A DNA stretch of 64,000 nucleotides from an uncultured Pelagibacteraceae bacterium (GTDB taxonomy: Bacteria; Pseudomonadota; Alphaproteobacteria; Pelagibacterales; Pelagibacteraceae), in NCBI GenBank assembly GCA_902595815.1, contig CACJRL010000003.1, positions 62,001 through 126,000 of the forward strand, read 5' to 3'. This document shows positions 22,596-32,146 of the stretch, one piece after another (position 1 is the first letter of the stretch; every line of letters starts with the position of its first letter). The notes under the pieces were generated by a model that did not search any database, was not told the DNA's origin, and saw only the letters and a list, made by a program, of their open reading frames with translations. The translations under genes were made by a program, and so were the position numbers.

Positions 22596-23648
22596 TTATC
22601 GATTTTCTGGGTAAATAATCACCGAATCTGCAATTTTTTCAACAATACATCCAGAAAGTGTCAATTTTACATTTTTGTTTGAAAATCTTAAAGAATCTAT
22701 AAGTCCAAGAACCTTTTTGCCTCGTGGATAGTTTTTTTTACTACTAATGTTTTGAATTACTTTAGTAAAACTTCTCAAAATAATTTCTTCTGGGTTTTTA
22801 AAAAAAGAATGGTTTAATATTATTTTTTTATCTTTCTCAAAATATTTTGAATTTTCAACAACATTTTTCTCTACGAAAAATTCAATAACTTGATTGCTTT
22901 TTGATAAATTTTTTAAAGTTAAATAGAATTTATTAAACTTTAGACCTTCTTTATCTAAATTCATAAGAAGTTTTCTAATCCTACTTCTTAAAAATTTATC
23001 ATCATTATTTGTAGGATCATCTACAAAAAAACCAAAAGTTTTTTTATTTGTTTTAAGTAGATCTTTTTTTGAAATAGACAGAAGTGGTCTAATCACCTTA
23101 ATACCATTATAATTTATTATATTTTTATCAAAAGAGACAAGTCCTTTTAGACCAGAGCCTCTCAGAAATCTTATAAAGAAATTTTCAATTAAATCATCTT
23201 TATGATGGCCTAGTATAAGGTGGTCTATTTTTTGTTTATTGCATTCCTCAAAAAATAAATCATATCTTAAGTCTCTTGCGTAAGACTGTATATTCTTATC
23301 AAATTTGACAATTTTTTTTGAGAGGATTTTGCAATTAATTTTAAAGTTTTGTTTAAGTTTATACTTCAAGTTTTTAGCTTCGATAGTAGATTCTTTTCTT
23401 AGTTTATGATCTATTATTACAGGGTATAATTTAGCATTATGTTTTAAAGCATAGCACTGAGAGAAAAATAAAACTGATAAGCTATCTGCACCACCAGATA
23501 CCCCAACCATAATCTTTTTATTGCTCAAATCTAAAGACTCGAGATTATTTGAAAATAGGTTGTATAATTTTCTTACCTGGGGATCCTTTAATTTTGTTAG
23601 ATAAAAATTAGGAGTTTTCTTTGTTGCACTCAAACTTTTTCTCTTCAT
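22596..23648 (-). CDS. tilS: tRNA(Ile)-lysidine synthase (start trimmed from the 23708 ORF start to the internal ATG at 23648)
   Basis: KIMVGVSGGADSLSVLFFSQCYA PP-loop, YDLFFEECNKQKIDHLILGHHKDDLIENFFIRFLRGSGLKGL. Confidence 0.9.
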   Translation of the reverse strand: MKRKSLSATKKTPNFYLTKLKDPQVRKLYNLFSNNLESLDLSNKKIMVGVSGGADSLSVLFFSQCYALKHNAKLYPVIIDHKLRKESTIEAKNLKYKLKQNFKINCKILSKKIVKFDKNIQSYARDLRYDLFFEECNKQKIDHLILGHHKDDLIENFFIRFLRGSGLKGLVSFDKNIINYNGIKVIRPLLSISKKDLLKTNKKTFGFFVDDPTNNDDKFLRSRIRKLLMNLDKEGLKFNKFYLTLKNLSKSNQVIEFFVEKNVVENSKYFEKDKKIILNHSFFKNPEEIILRSFTKVIQNISSKKNYPRGKKVLGLIDSLRFSNKNVKLTLSGCIVEKIADSVIIYPENR

Positions 23649-24612
23649 ATTTAGCTTTTTGAAGAACTGATTGAGTGGCATTTGGATACTGTTTTTTAAC
23701 ACCAGCAATCATTAAGCAACCCTGATCTTTCTCTCCTATTTGAACTAAAGATACACCAAGCTTCAAAAGGTTAATAGGTGCTTTTTCACTCTTGGGATAT
23801 TTTTGATAGCCTTCTAAATAAGCAGATGCCGCATCCGTGTAAAGCTGTCTTATTCTAAAAGTCTCTGCATACCAATATTGTGCATTTCCAGAAAGATCAT
23901 TATCTGGATTTGTGTCCACAAATTCTCTGAACGCTCTTTCTGCCATATTATAATCTCCGACTTTTAAAAAACTTGTTGCAAATTCATATTGTTCTAAAGG
24001 AGATGCATCAGGTAAAATTTTTTCCTCAGTAGTGAAATTTTCAGTCAAAATCGTATTAGTTGTCTCCACAGATTGAATTGCTTGTGTCTCGCTTGTGTCT
24101 GTCATATCTTTATATGATATTGTTCCTAAATCTTGAGGTTGAGATGTGCCTGGCATAATTTTTTTGCTGGCTAGATTTGTCTCTGAGTTTTCATTTATGA
24201 TTTTATTCTCTTGATTGTTTTCACTTTTTTGAACAAGGCTAGAATTGTTTTCTAAATCTTGAAATCTTAATTGGTTATCCGCTTGTGTTTTAGACAGTCT
24301 AGACGATAATTTGTCTACTTTAAAATTGATTTCCTCAAACTTGTTAGTCAAATTTTGAAATTGTTTTTCTATTTCAGATAATTTTAACAAATGTCTTGTC
24401 AAAGCATCTTCTGTTTCTTTATTTGACAAAGAGGTTTCTGCTCCAGTTTTTTTCTGAAATGACTCTGAATAAACTGCTCTTTCCAAAGTTCTAAGATCTT
24501 TTTGAATAATTTCTAAGATTTCTCTCATACTCAATTCCTCAGAGCCTGAACTAAATGAAATAAAAAAAATAGAAATTACATAAATAAAAATATTAATAAA
24601 CTTTTTAAACAT
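23608..24612 (-). CDS. cpoB: Tol-Pal system protein CpoB/YbgF (TPR)
   Basis: N-terminal signal and coiled coil, C-terminal EQYEFATSFLKVGDYNMAERAFREFVDTNPDNDLSGNAQYWYAETFRIRQLYTDAASAYLEGYQKYPKSEKAP; adjacent to pal/tol. Confidence 0.92.
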   Translation of the reverse strand: MFKKFINIFIYVISIFFISFSSGSEELSMREILEIIQKDLRTLERAVYSESFQKKTGAETSLSNKETEDALTRHLLKLSEIEKQFQNLTNKFEEINFKVDKLSSRLSKTQADNQLRFQDLENNSSLVQKSENNQENKIINENSETNLASKKIMPGTSQPQDLGTISYKDMTDTSETQAIQSVETTNTILTENFTTEEKILPDASPLEQYEFATSFLKVGDYNMAERAFREFVDTNPDNDLSGNAQYWYAETFRIRQLYTDAASAYLEGYQKYPKSEKAPINLLKLGVSLVQIGEKDQGCLMIAGVKKQYPNATQSVLQKAKYEEKKFECNKENS

Positions 24613-24645
24613 TAATTTATTCTTTAATTATAATGATGGCAAAAA

Positions 24646-24684
24646 AAAGACCCTTAAATTATCTTTAATAATCTAAGGGTCTTT
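24646..24684 (-). terminator. Rho-independent terminator downstream of pal
   Basis: Inverted repeat aaagaccctta...taagggtcttt (11 bp stem); read on the minus strand it is followed by a T-run (plus-strand a-run 24641-24648), just after the pal stop. Confidence 0.85.
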
Positions 24685-24701
24685 AAATATTTAAAATAGC
24701 T

Positions 24702-25190
24702 TTAATTAGCTTTTACAGTTACAGATCTTCTATTCTTAGACCAAGAAAGCGGATTTGAACCTGAGTCAACAGGTCTTTCTTTTCCATAACTTATTACTGA
24801 AATTCTATCAGCAGATATTCCATAAGTGATCAGATAATCTTTGGCAGCATTCGCTCTTCTTTCACCTAATGCCAAATTATATTCTCTTGTTCCTCTTTCA
24901 TCGGCATGACCTTCGACTACAACATTGATACTAGAATTCTCTCTTAACCAATTTGCTTGTTTTCTTAATGTGTCTCTTGATTTAGTTGTTAAAATAGATT
25001 CGTTTGTCGCAAAAAATACTCTGTCCGGAACACCGTCAGCTAAATATTTAACTGTATCAGTTCCTGTGTAGACATCACCTTGCATTTGACCCTCAACTGT
25101 CGTAGTGGTTTTTTTCGTAGCACAAGCAGATACGATTAAACTTAATAATATAACTAGAAAAGTATTTCTAAATGATTTGCTAAAATTCAT
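24702..25190 (-). CDS. pal: peptidoglycan-associated lipoprotein Pal
   Basis: Lipobox LIVSACATKK, OmpA-like VVVEGHADERGTREYNLALGERRANAAKDYL. Confidence 0.96.
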   Translation of the reverse strand: MNFSKSFRNTFLVILLSLIVSACATKKTTTTVEGQMQGDVYTGTDTVKYLADGVPDRVFFATNESILTTKSRDTLRKQANWLRENSSINVVVEGHADERGTREYNLALGERRANAAKDYLITYGISADRISVISYGKERPVDSGSNPLSWSKNRRSVTVKAN

Positions 25191-25289
25191 TAATGCTCCT
25201 TAGTAATTTATTAGAACTTTTTCACAACTAATTAGATGTTTCAAGCATAAAAATCAACTTAATTTATATTAAAAATTAATAAAAAAGCC

Positions 25290-26636
25290 CTAATTACTTA
25301 ATAAAGACGACCAAGATGGGTCAGAGGCATCCGTCTCGGTTTGAACTTGCCTTTCATTATATCCTGTAAGATCAATAGACCATAACTTAGCACTAAATCC
25401 CTCTCCTTTGTCATTTGATTTAGTTTCTCTATAAAAAATTAACACTCTTCCATTTGGAGACCAAGAGGGAGCTTCTTGATAGTAATTTTCAGTCAATAAT
25501 CTTTCCCCAGAACCATCAGTTCGCATAACGCCGATATAAAATTTTCCTTTATGTAATTTTGTAAACGCAATTAAATCACCTCTTGGAGACCATACAGGCG
25601 TACCATATAATCCTTTGCCAAATGAAATTCTTTTTACATTTGATCCATCAGATTTCATTACATAGATTTGTTGAAACCCACTTCTATCAGAATTAAATGT
25701 AATAAATTTATTATCTGGGGAATATGATGGCGAAGTGTCAATTGATGGATGATTAGTTATTCTCTCAACAATTCTATTTTCTAAATCCATTGTATAAATA
25801 TCTGAGTTTCCATCTTTTGCAAAACTCATAATTATTTTTTTTCCATCTGGAGAAAATCTTGGAGCGAATGTCATTCCTGGAAAATCACCAACCACTTCCT
25901 GTGTTCCAGTTTCAATATCTAATAAATATACCCTTGGGAGATTTTTAAAATATGATAAGTAAGTTACCATTTGGCTTGTTGGGTTAAATCTTGGAGTTAA
26001 AACCAACTCATTGCCTAATGTTAAATATTTTGTATTAAAACCATCTTGATCCATAATAGCTAATTTCTTAACTCTTGCAGTCTTAGGTCCTTCTTCAGAC
26101 ACATAAATAATTCTGGTATCAAAATATCCTTTTTCTCCGGTTAATCTTTCATAAACTTTATCAGAAATTATATGTCCAACTCTCCTCCAATTACTTGGAA
26201 CCGTTGTAAATGCTAAAGCCATCATTTCTCTTCCTGCTAAAATATCCCATAGTCTGAATTCAACTTTTAATTTTTTGTCCTCAATTGTTACTTTGCCTGT
26301 AATTAAGGCTTGAGCTTTAATCAATGCCCAATCCTCAAATCTTGGTTTTAAATGAGCAATATCTGGCTTTTGTAAAAATGCTTCTTTATTAAGAGGATTA
26401 AATAAACCTGAAATTTTCAAATTATTTTCTACAACTAATGAAATCTCAGATCCAACATTTTCAATTTTTAGTTCATTAATTGAATTTCTTTTTGAACTAT
26501 CATCTTGAAACAATGGAGAAACTGCAATTGGTAACGGATCTAAATTGCCCCTGGTTATATCAATCTCTATTAAAGAATATGCCTTGGCTGATAATAAAAA
26601 AAATATAATAAAAAATAAATTAACTATTCTAATCAT
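25290..26636 (-). CDS. tolB: Tol-Pal translocation protein TolB
   Basis: WD40-like repeats [56 protein letters not shown]. Confidence 0.96.
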   Translation of the reverse strand: MIRIVNLFFIIFFLLSAKAYSLIEIDITRGNLDPLPIAVSPLFQDDSSKRNSINELKIENVGSEISLVVENNLKISGLFNPLNKEAFLQKPDIAHLKPRFEDWALIKAQALITGKVTIEDKKLKVEFRLWDILAGREMMALAFTTVPSNWRRVGHIISDKVYERLTGEKGYFDTRIIYVSEEGPKTARVKKLAIMDQDGFNTKYLTLGNELVLTPRFNPTSQMVTYLSYFKNLPRVYLLDIETGTQEVVGDFPGMTFAPRFSPDGKKIIMSFAKDGNSDIYTMDLENRIVERITNHPSIDTSPSYSPDNKFITFNSDRSGFQQIYVMKSDGSNVKRISFGKGLYGTPVWSPRGDLIAFTKLHKGKFYIGVMRTDGSGERLLTENYYQEAPSWSPNGRVLIFYRETKSNDKGEGFSAKLWSIDLTGYNERQVQTETDASDPSWSSLLSN

Positions 26637-27604
26637 TATCCTCCAAGCATATCACGAGCATCAAAATTTAAAATCATATTTTTCCATCTTTCATAACCAC
26701 TTGTAGGAACTTTTAATGGATTACACAACTGAATAGCTCGTCTTACACTATCTGCTAATGTTCTAAATTTTTCTTTACCAGGTGTATTCATTTTTACATG
26801 ATCTAACATTTCAAGTTTTTCAATTGTTCCGTCTGGTTTTAATTGGATTTTAACTCTAACTAATAAATCTTCACTGAATGGCAAACCTATAGGAACACTC
26901 CAACATGTAAATATTTGAGCCTTTAATGCGTCCTCTTCACTTAGGGTTAATTTTGAATAATCCATAGTTTCATCAGTTGATTGAGAAATCTTATCAACTT
27001 CTTTTTTTGTTTCTGCTAAATTTTCTTTTTTTTTATCAATTAAAGCTGCAATTTCATTTAAATCTAATTTTTCTTTCTTTTCAAATTCTGAAACTTGTTT
27101 AACTTTTTTTTCATCTAAGATGGGTTTCTTGGTTTCAACTATTTTTTTGATATTTTCGTCATTGATTTCTTTTGACGGTTTCTGCTTTTTTTCTTCTTTA
27201 GGTTGAATTTTTTGTTTATCTTCATCTGGCATAGGTACAGCGTTTAATTTTTCTTTTTTTAACTTTTCTATTTTATTTTCACTGGTTGGTGTTTTTTTTG
27301 ATGCAACCTTAGAAATTTCATTTTTTTTTTTATCTGTTTGAACTTCTTTTTTTTCATCTTTTTTTACTTTTTTAGGAGGAGCCTGTTCAGACAAAAGCTT
27401 TTCATTTTCTTTTTTTGCCTTCTCAATTATTTTTGATGCTTTTGGTGCAAAAGGAATATTAGTCTTTTCAGCTATTTGAATAAGCTCAACAGAAATAAGA
27501 GGTGGAATATCCAGAGGTTTTTTGGCAACAAATGGTAAAGCCAAAATACTTACCAAAACAATAGCGATATGAAATCCAGATGAGATTAAAAGACCTCGAT
27601 ACAT
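26636..27604 (-). CDS. tolA: TolA-like energy transducer
   Basis: N-terminal TM, long Lys/Glu-rich linker, C-terminal TolA domain ([30 protein letters not shown]); between tolB and tolR. Confidence 0.88.
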   Translation of the reverse strand: MYRGLLISSGFHIAIVLVSILALPFVAKKPLDIPPLISVELIQIAEKTNIPFAPKASKIIEKAKKENEKLLSEQAPPKKVKKDEKKEVQTDKKKNEISKVASKKTPTSENKIEKLKKEKLNAVPMPDEDKQKIQPKEEKKQKPSKEINDENIKKIVETKKPILDEKKVKQVSEFEKKEKLDLNEIAALIDKKKENLAETKKEVDKISQSTDETMDYSKLTLSEEDALKAQIFTCWSVPIGLPFSEDLLVRVKIQLKPDGTIEKLEMLDHVKMNTPGKEKFRTLADSVRRAIQLCNPLKVPTSGYERWKNMILNFDARDMLGG

Positions 27605-27609
27605 AATCT

Positions 27610-28026
27610 CTATCTCTCTTTATTCGGTTCAGATATTAAAGCAACTTTTGTAAATCCTGACCCTGAAAGCATTCCCATAATTTCAAGAACCCTTCCATAG
27701 TTAATAGCTTTGTCTCCCCTAACATAAATTCTTGTATCAGTTCTATTATTTGACACTGCCAATATTTTTACAATCAAATTGTTAAACTCAACTTTTGTTT
27801 CCTGAATAAAAATTTCACCTTTAGAATTAATTGTTAAAGTTAATGGTTCATTTTCCTCAGGAAGTGTATCAGCTGAGGTTTCTGGCAAATCTACTTGGAC
27901 TCCAACTGTAAGCAATGGTGCAGTGACCATGAATATAATTAGCAAAACCAACATTACATCAACAAATGGTGTGACATTAATTTCACTCATTGGATCGTTT
28001 TTTGAACTTTTGAGCTTAAATCCCAT
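27610..28026 (-). CDS. tolR: ExbD/TolR family protein
   Basis: MSEINVTPFVDVMLVLLIIFMVTAPLLTVGVQVDLPET. Confidence 0.95.
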   Translation of the reverse strand: MGFKLKSSKNDPMSEINVTPFVDVMLVLLIIFMVTAPLLTVGVQVDLPETSADTLPEENEPLTLTINSKGEIFIQETKVEFNNLIVKILAVSNNRTDTRIYVRGDKAINYGRVLEIMGMLSGSGFTKVALISEPNKER

Positions 28027-28701
28027 TTAAATAATTGATAAGAATCTTTTTGAAAAATTTTCTAATTTTTGTGAGTATTTTCTAGAGTCTGAATTAAATT
28101 TATTATACGCAATTACAGCAGGAATTGCAGCTAATAATCCAAGTGCAGTTGCGAATAATGCTTCTGCAATACCTGGGGCAACTATTGCAAGGCTAGTGTT
28201 TCTTGAAATTGCAATCGATTGAAATGAATTCATAATTCCCCAAACAGTTCCAAACAATCCTATAAATGGAGCTGTCGATCCAACAGTTGCTAAAAAACTA
28301 TTATACTTTTCAACTGCTACCATTTGTTTTTCAATATTTACTTCTAAAACACTAGATAGTCTCTCAGATAAATTTGATTTTGATCTAGTTTTCATAACTG
28401 TTTGCATAGAACTTTTAAATAATTTTGCCATAGGATCCTCAATATTTGAAGGCAGACTGTTATAAAATGTTTCAGCAGACTTTGATTTCCAGAATTTCTC
28501 TTCAAATTCCTCAGCACTTTTATTAATTTTTCTAAACATTCTTATTTTTTCAAATATTATTGCCCATGAATAAATAGAACTTACAATTAATATTATGATT
28601 ACTGACTTGACAATTATATCCGCACGTAAAAATAAACTAATTAAAGAAAAATCTGTGTTACTTGCTAAACCTAAACTTTGCGTTGCAATATCTGCTTCCA
28701 T
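28027..28701 (-). CDS. tolQ: TolQ proton channel protein
   Basis: FLATVGSTAPFIGLFGTVWGIMNSFQSIA, VAPGIAEALFATALGLLAAIPAVIAYN. Confidence 0.95.
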   Translation of the reverse strand: MEADIATQSLGLASNTDFSLISLFLRADIIVKSVIIILIVSSIYSWAIIFEKIRMFRKINKSAEEFEEKFWKSKSAETFYNSLPSNIEDPMAKLFKSSMQTVMKTRSKSNLSERLSSVLEVNIEKQMVAVEKYNSFLATVGSTAPFIGLFGTVWGIMNSFQSIAISRNTSLAIVAPGIAEALFATALGLLAAIPAVIAYNKFNSDSRKYSQKLENFSKRFLSII

Positions 28702-28757
28702 TCAATCGTTTCCCATTAAAATATGTCATTAATTTGTCTTCAAAAAAATCTAATAGT

Positions 28758-29255
28758 CTAGTTATCATTGTTTTCCCTTGTGTTTTCAAAATACTGAGCA
28801 ATTAAAATAGCATCTGCTTTATTATTGTCTTTTTTTCTTGATAACTTATTAGAAATTCTAGGAAACATATCTATTACTTTAGTTCTACTGGCATCTTTTT
28901 CAGAATTAATCAAATTAAAATGCTTTTTCCATTTTGCTGGTCTAACATAAAAAATGGGGAGCTCCATTGCAGAACATATGCCTTTAATTACTCCAAATGA
29001 TTGTCCAAAATTAAACATGCTTGTTACACCTTGTCCTGGCATAGCAGAAACTTGTTCGACTATTACGCTCATTTTTTCGTTCTTAAATTTATTTTTTATT
29101 AGCATTATTTCATTATAAATTTGCCTACCATTAACTTGTTTTTTATTTTTTTTTCCTTCAGCCATAGTCGGCATGTCGATTACATCAATAACATTCCCAT
29201 TAGAAAAAAAACAAATAGCACCTGCTATTCCTGGATCAATTCCAACAATTATCAT
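28758..29255 (-). CDS. RuvC-like Holliday junction resolvase / RNase H-fold nuclease
   Basis: MIIVGIDPGIAGAICFF (first catalytic Asp), VIVEQVSAMPGQGVTSMFNFGQSFG, VRPAKWKKHFNL, KADAILIAQYF; position next to yebC as usual for ruvC. Confidence 0.75.
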   Translation of the reverse strand: MIIVGIDPGIAGAICFFSNGNVIDVIDMPTMAEGKKNKKQVNGRQIYNEIMLIKNKFKNEKMSVIVEQVSAMPGQGVTSMFNFGQSFGVIKGICSAMELPIFYVRPAKWKKHFNLINSEKDASRTKVIDMFPRISNKLSRKKDNNKADAILIAQYFENTRENNDN

Positions 29256-29978
29256 TTAACTTTCAAAGTTAACATTTGTAAAAACATTTTGTACATCATC
29301 CTCATCCTCAAGAGTTTCTAGAAATTTTGCCATATTTTGATTTTCTTCGCCTCTAAGAGATACCTTATTTATGGGTAGCCACTCAATTTCAGTAGAAAGA
29401 AAATTTACAATAACTTTTTCAAATTTTTTTTTTACCTCATATATTTCATCAATGTCCGTATGAACTTCATGATATTCATCACGAGAAATACAATCATTTG
29501 CACCCGACTCGATTGCTAATTCAAAAATTTTATCTTGTTCAATTTCATTTTTGTCAATTTTAATTACACCCAATCTTTGAAAATTATGTGATGCAGAGCC
29601 CTGGGTTCCTAAAGAACCGTTATTTTTCGAAAATATTGTTCTTATATTAGAAGCGGTCCTATTTTTATTATCAGTCAACGCTTCAACTATAACAGCAGAT
29701 TTGCTCGGTCCAAAACCTTCATACCTAATATTTTCAAAATTTGATTGATCATTGTTAGAAGATTTTTCAATTGCTCTCTCAATATTTTCTTTTGGCATGT
29801 TAGCTGATCTGGCTGCTTGTATTGCTGATCTTAATCTCGAATTCATATCGGGGTTCTTGTCACCTAGTTTTGCAGCTACCGTGATTTCTCTAGAGAGTTT
29901 AGAAAAAATTTTTGATCTTTGTTTGTCAGCTTTCCCCTTTTTATGTTTAATACCTGCCCAATGTGAATGTCCAGCCAT
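29256..29978 (-). CDS. yebC: YebC/PmpR family protein (start trimmed to internal ATG 29978)
   Basis: MAGHSHWAGIKHKKGKADKQRSKIFSKLSREITVAAKLGDKNPDMNSRLRSAIQAARSANMPKENIERAIEK. Confidence 0.95.
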   Translation of the reverse strand: MAGHSHWAGIKHKKGKADKQRSKIFSKLSREITVAAKLGDKNPDMNSRLRSAIQAARSANMPKENIERAIEKSSNNDQSNFENIRYEGFGPSKSAVIVEALTDNKNRTASNIRTIFSKNNGSLGTQGSASHNFQRLGVIKIDKNEIEQDKIFELAIESGANDCISRDEYHEVHTDIDEIYEVKKKFEKVIVNFLSTEIEWLPINKVSLRGEENQNMAKFLETLEDEDDVQNVFTNVNFES

Positions 29979-29980
29979 AA

Positions 29981-30787
29981 TTAATTTATGTTTTTTAAAC
30001 TTCCGCCAAAAATGAAGCTTTCTATACTTTTTGCGAGTCCATTTCTTACATCGCAATCTACGACTACCCCACTAAGAGATGCTTCTCCATTGGCAGGAAA
30101 ATGTTTTACAGCCTCTTTTTTTAGAAATTTATTAATTGAATTTTGTGCATTCATACCAATAACCGAGTCATAGTCACCACACATTCCAGCATCAGTAATA
30201 TAGCTAGTTCCATTTTTTAGAACTCTTGCATCATTTGTTGGTACGTGTGTGTGGGTACCTACTACTAAAGTTGCATATCCATCAAATAAATTGCCCATAG
30301 CCATTTTTTCACTTGTTATTTCACCATGAAAATCCACTATTAAAAAATCATAATCTTTTGAAATTTTTTTTTGTGCAATAAACTCAGTAGCAATTTTAAA
30401 AACATCATCACATTTTTTCATAAAAACATTGCCCATAAGATTTAGCACACCAACTTTCAGATTTTTTTTTGAATTAAATATGGAAAAACCTTTACCTGGT
30501 AAATTTCCACTCATATTTATTGGTCTTAATAATTTTTTTTCAGTTTTTATATATTCATAAATTTCTTTTTGATCCCATACATGATTGCCTGTTGTAATTA
30601 CATCTACACCTATATTAAAAAGCTCATTAGCAATATTTTCAGTTAGACCCACACCTTCACTGGCTGCATTTTCACCGTTAACACAAACAAAATCTATACC
30701 TTTTTTTGAGACTATGTTTGGCAAGTTTTTTTTTACTGATTTAAAGCCTGCGTCCCCAACTATATCACCTAAAAATAAAATCTTCAT
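29981..30787 (-). CDS. TIGR00282/YmdB family metallophosphoesterase
   Basis: MKILFLGDIVGDAGFKSVKKNLP, CVNGENAASEGVGLT, TTGNHVWDQKEI, VVGTHTHVPTNDARVLKNGTSYITDAGMCGDYDSVIGM. Confidence 0.9.
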   Translation of the reverse strand: MKILFLGDIVGDAGFKSVKKNLPNIVSKKGIDFVCVNGENAASEGVGLTENIANELFNIGVDVITTGNHVWDQKEIYEYIKTEKKLLRPINMSGNLPGKGFSIFNSKKNLKVGVLNLMGNVFMKKCDDVFKIATEFIAQKKISKDYDFLIVDFHGEITSEKMAMGNLFDGYATLVVGTHTHVPTNDARVLKNGTSYITDAGMCGDYDSVIGMNAQNSINKFLKKEAVKHFPANGEASLSGVVVDCDVRNGLAKSIESFIFGGSLKNIN

Positions 30788-31374
30788 TTTTGTACTAATT
30801 TTTCTGTCAAAATTAAATCTAATTTTCTATCAAATTTTTCAGAAGTAATTTTATTAACTTTTTGATGTGAAAAAGCCAGTCCAATTGTTGTACATTTTTT
30901 AATTTGAGAAATTTTTTCTAAATATCTATCATAAAATCCACCACCGTAGCCAATTCTGTTCCTGAATTTATCAAAAGCCACTATTGGTACAAATATTATA
31001 TCTGGGTATACTTTTTTCAATTTTAGTGGCTGAGGAATTCCTAACGAGCTTATTGTTAAAGGATCATAAGGACTCCATTTATAAAAATCCATTTGATGAT
31101 TTCTTTTTATAATTGGCAACGAAATACTATAACCATTAGAATAAAATTTTTTTAGTATTTGCAAACAATCAAATTCAAAATTTATTGTAAAATAACCTCC
31201 AATAATTTTATTTTTCGATAGATTAATTTTATTATGAGAACTATTTATAATATTATTACCTATTTTGATTTCAAAATATTTTTTTTTTCTTAGATTAATA
31301 ATTTTTTTTCTTAGTTTAGATTTTGACACTGATATTTTATGAGACAGAAGTATTTGTGCTATTTTTTTTGACAA
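30784..31374 (-). CDS. fau: 5-formyltetrahydrofolate cyclo-ligase (true start may be the internal GTG at 31329)
   Basis: KSKLRKKIINLRKKK, DIIFVPIVAFDKFRNRIGYGGGFYDRYL, TIGLAFSHQKV; adjacent to zapA. Confidence 0.85.
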   Translation of the reverse strand: MSKKIAQILLSHKISVSKSKLRKKIINLRKKKYFEIKIGNNIINSSHNKINLSKNKIIGGYFTINFEFDCLQILKKFYSNGYSISLPIIKRNHQMDFYKWSPYDPLTISSLGIPQPLKLKKVYPDIIFVPIVAFDKFRNRIGYGGGFYDRYLEKISQIKKCTTIGLAFSHQKVNKITSEKFDRKLDLILTEKLVQK

Positions 31375-31783
31375 AGTCCTCTATTTCTAAAGTTACTTTG
31401 TCTATTAAATTTTCATAACTTATTTTGTAGTTTTCAATATCATTCTCGAGTTCTTCTTGAGTTAAGCTTAAATTTTTAATTTCATTTTCTTTGTTATCTT
31501 TATACTGATAAACTAAAGATTTTAATTCTTTAAATTTTTCTTTTAATTCTTGAAGCTCTTTTTTTTGTGCATCTACTTTTTTTTTTGTTTCAAAATACTC
31601 ATCCATGACTTTTATAGAAGATATTAGTAATAATTTATTCTCTCCAATATTTCCAAGATCAAATTTTAAATCATTAAATTTTTTATTTAAACTTAAGGAT
31701 AATTCCTCCAAATGTTCCTCTTGACCATCTTCACAAGATAATAAATATTCTTTACCATTAAATTTTATATTTACATTTGCCAT
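31337..31783 (-). CDS. zapA: cell division protein ZapA
   Basis: MANVNIKFNGKEYLLSCEDGQEEHLEELSLSLNKKFNDLK; coiled-coil C-terminus. Confidence 0.82.
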   Translation of the reverse strand: MANVNIKFNGKEYLLSCEDGQEEHLEELSLSLNKKFNDLKFDLGNIGENKLLLISSIKVMDEYFETKKKVDAQKKELQELKEKFKELKSLVYQYKDNKENEIKNLSLTQEELENDIENYKISYENLIDKVTLEIEDFVKKNSTNTSVS

Positions 31784-32124
31784 TTATCTATTTCTTCCAA
31801 TAAATTATCTGTTTCTTGATTTAATTCATCAATTTTTTCATTAAATTGATTTTCTTTTCTTTTTGAAGTTTCGTATTCCTTTTTTAATTCATTTATTTGA
31901 CTTCTAAGTTTTAAGTTTTCTTCTTCTAAGTTTTGAAGAAATGTGGTTATCTGTTTTTTTTCAATTTCTAATTGATTTTTTTGGTCTTTTAAAATTGCAA
32001 CTTTATCTAATTCTTCATTATGTTGAATGTTTATCTCTCCCAATTTTTTTAAAGTATCCTTTAATTTTTTTTCTTTTTCATCAATGTTTTTCATATATAT
32101 ATCTATATTAATAAATTGAATCAC
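31771..32124 (-). CDS. coiled-coil protein upstream of zapA (likely start at internal ATG 32094)
   Basis: Heptad-like KLKDTLKKLGEINIQHNEELDKVAILKDQKNQLEIEKKQ; overlaps zapA by 13 nt. Confidence 0.6.
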   Translation of the reverse strand: MIQFINIDIYMKNIDEKEKKLKDTLKKLGEINIQHNEELDKVAILKDQKNQLEIEKKQITTFLQNLEEENLKLRSQINELKKEYETSKRKENQFNEKIDELNQETDNLLEEIDKWQM

Positions 32125-32146
32125 CTAAGTCTAGATAGGATACTTT

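Noticed and set aside
23649-23708. 20-residue N-terminal extension of TilS
   Set aside because: Would deepen overlap with cpoB; the internal ATG at 23648 is more plausible.
29979-30056. 26-residue N-terminal extension of YebC in the ORF track (MRCKKWTRKKYRKLHFWRKFKKHKLI)
   Set aside because: Overlaps the upstream metallophosphoesterase and is not typical; MAGHSHWAGIKHKKG at 29978 is the standard YebC start.
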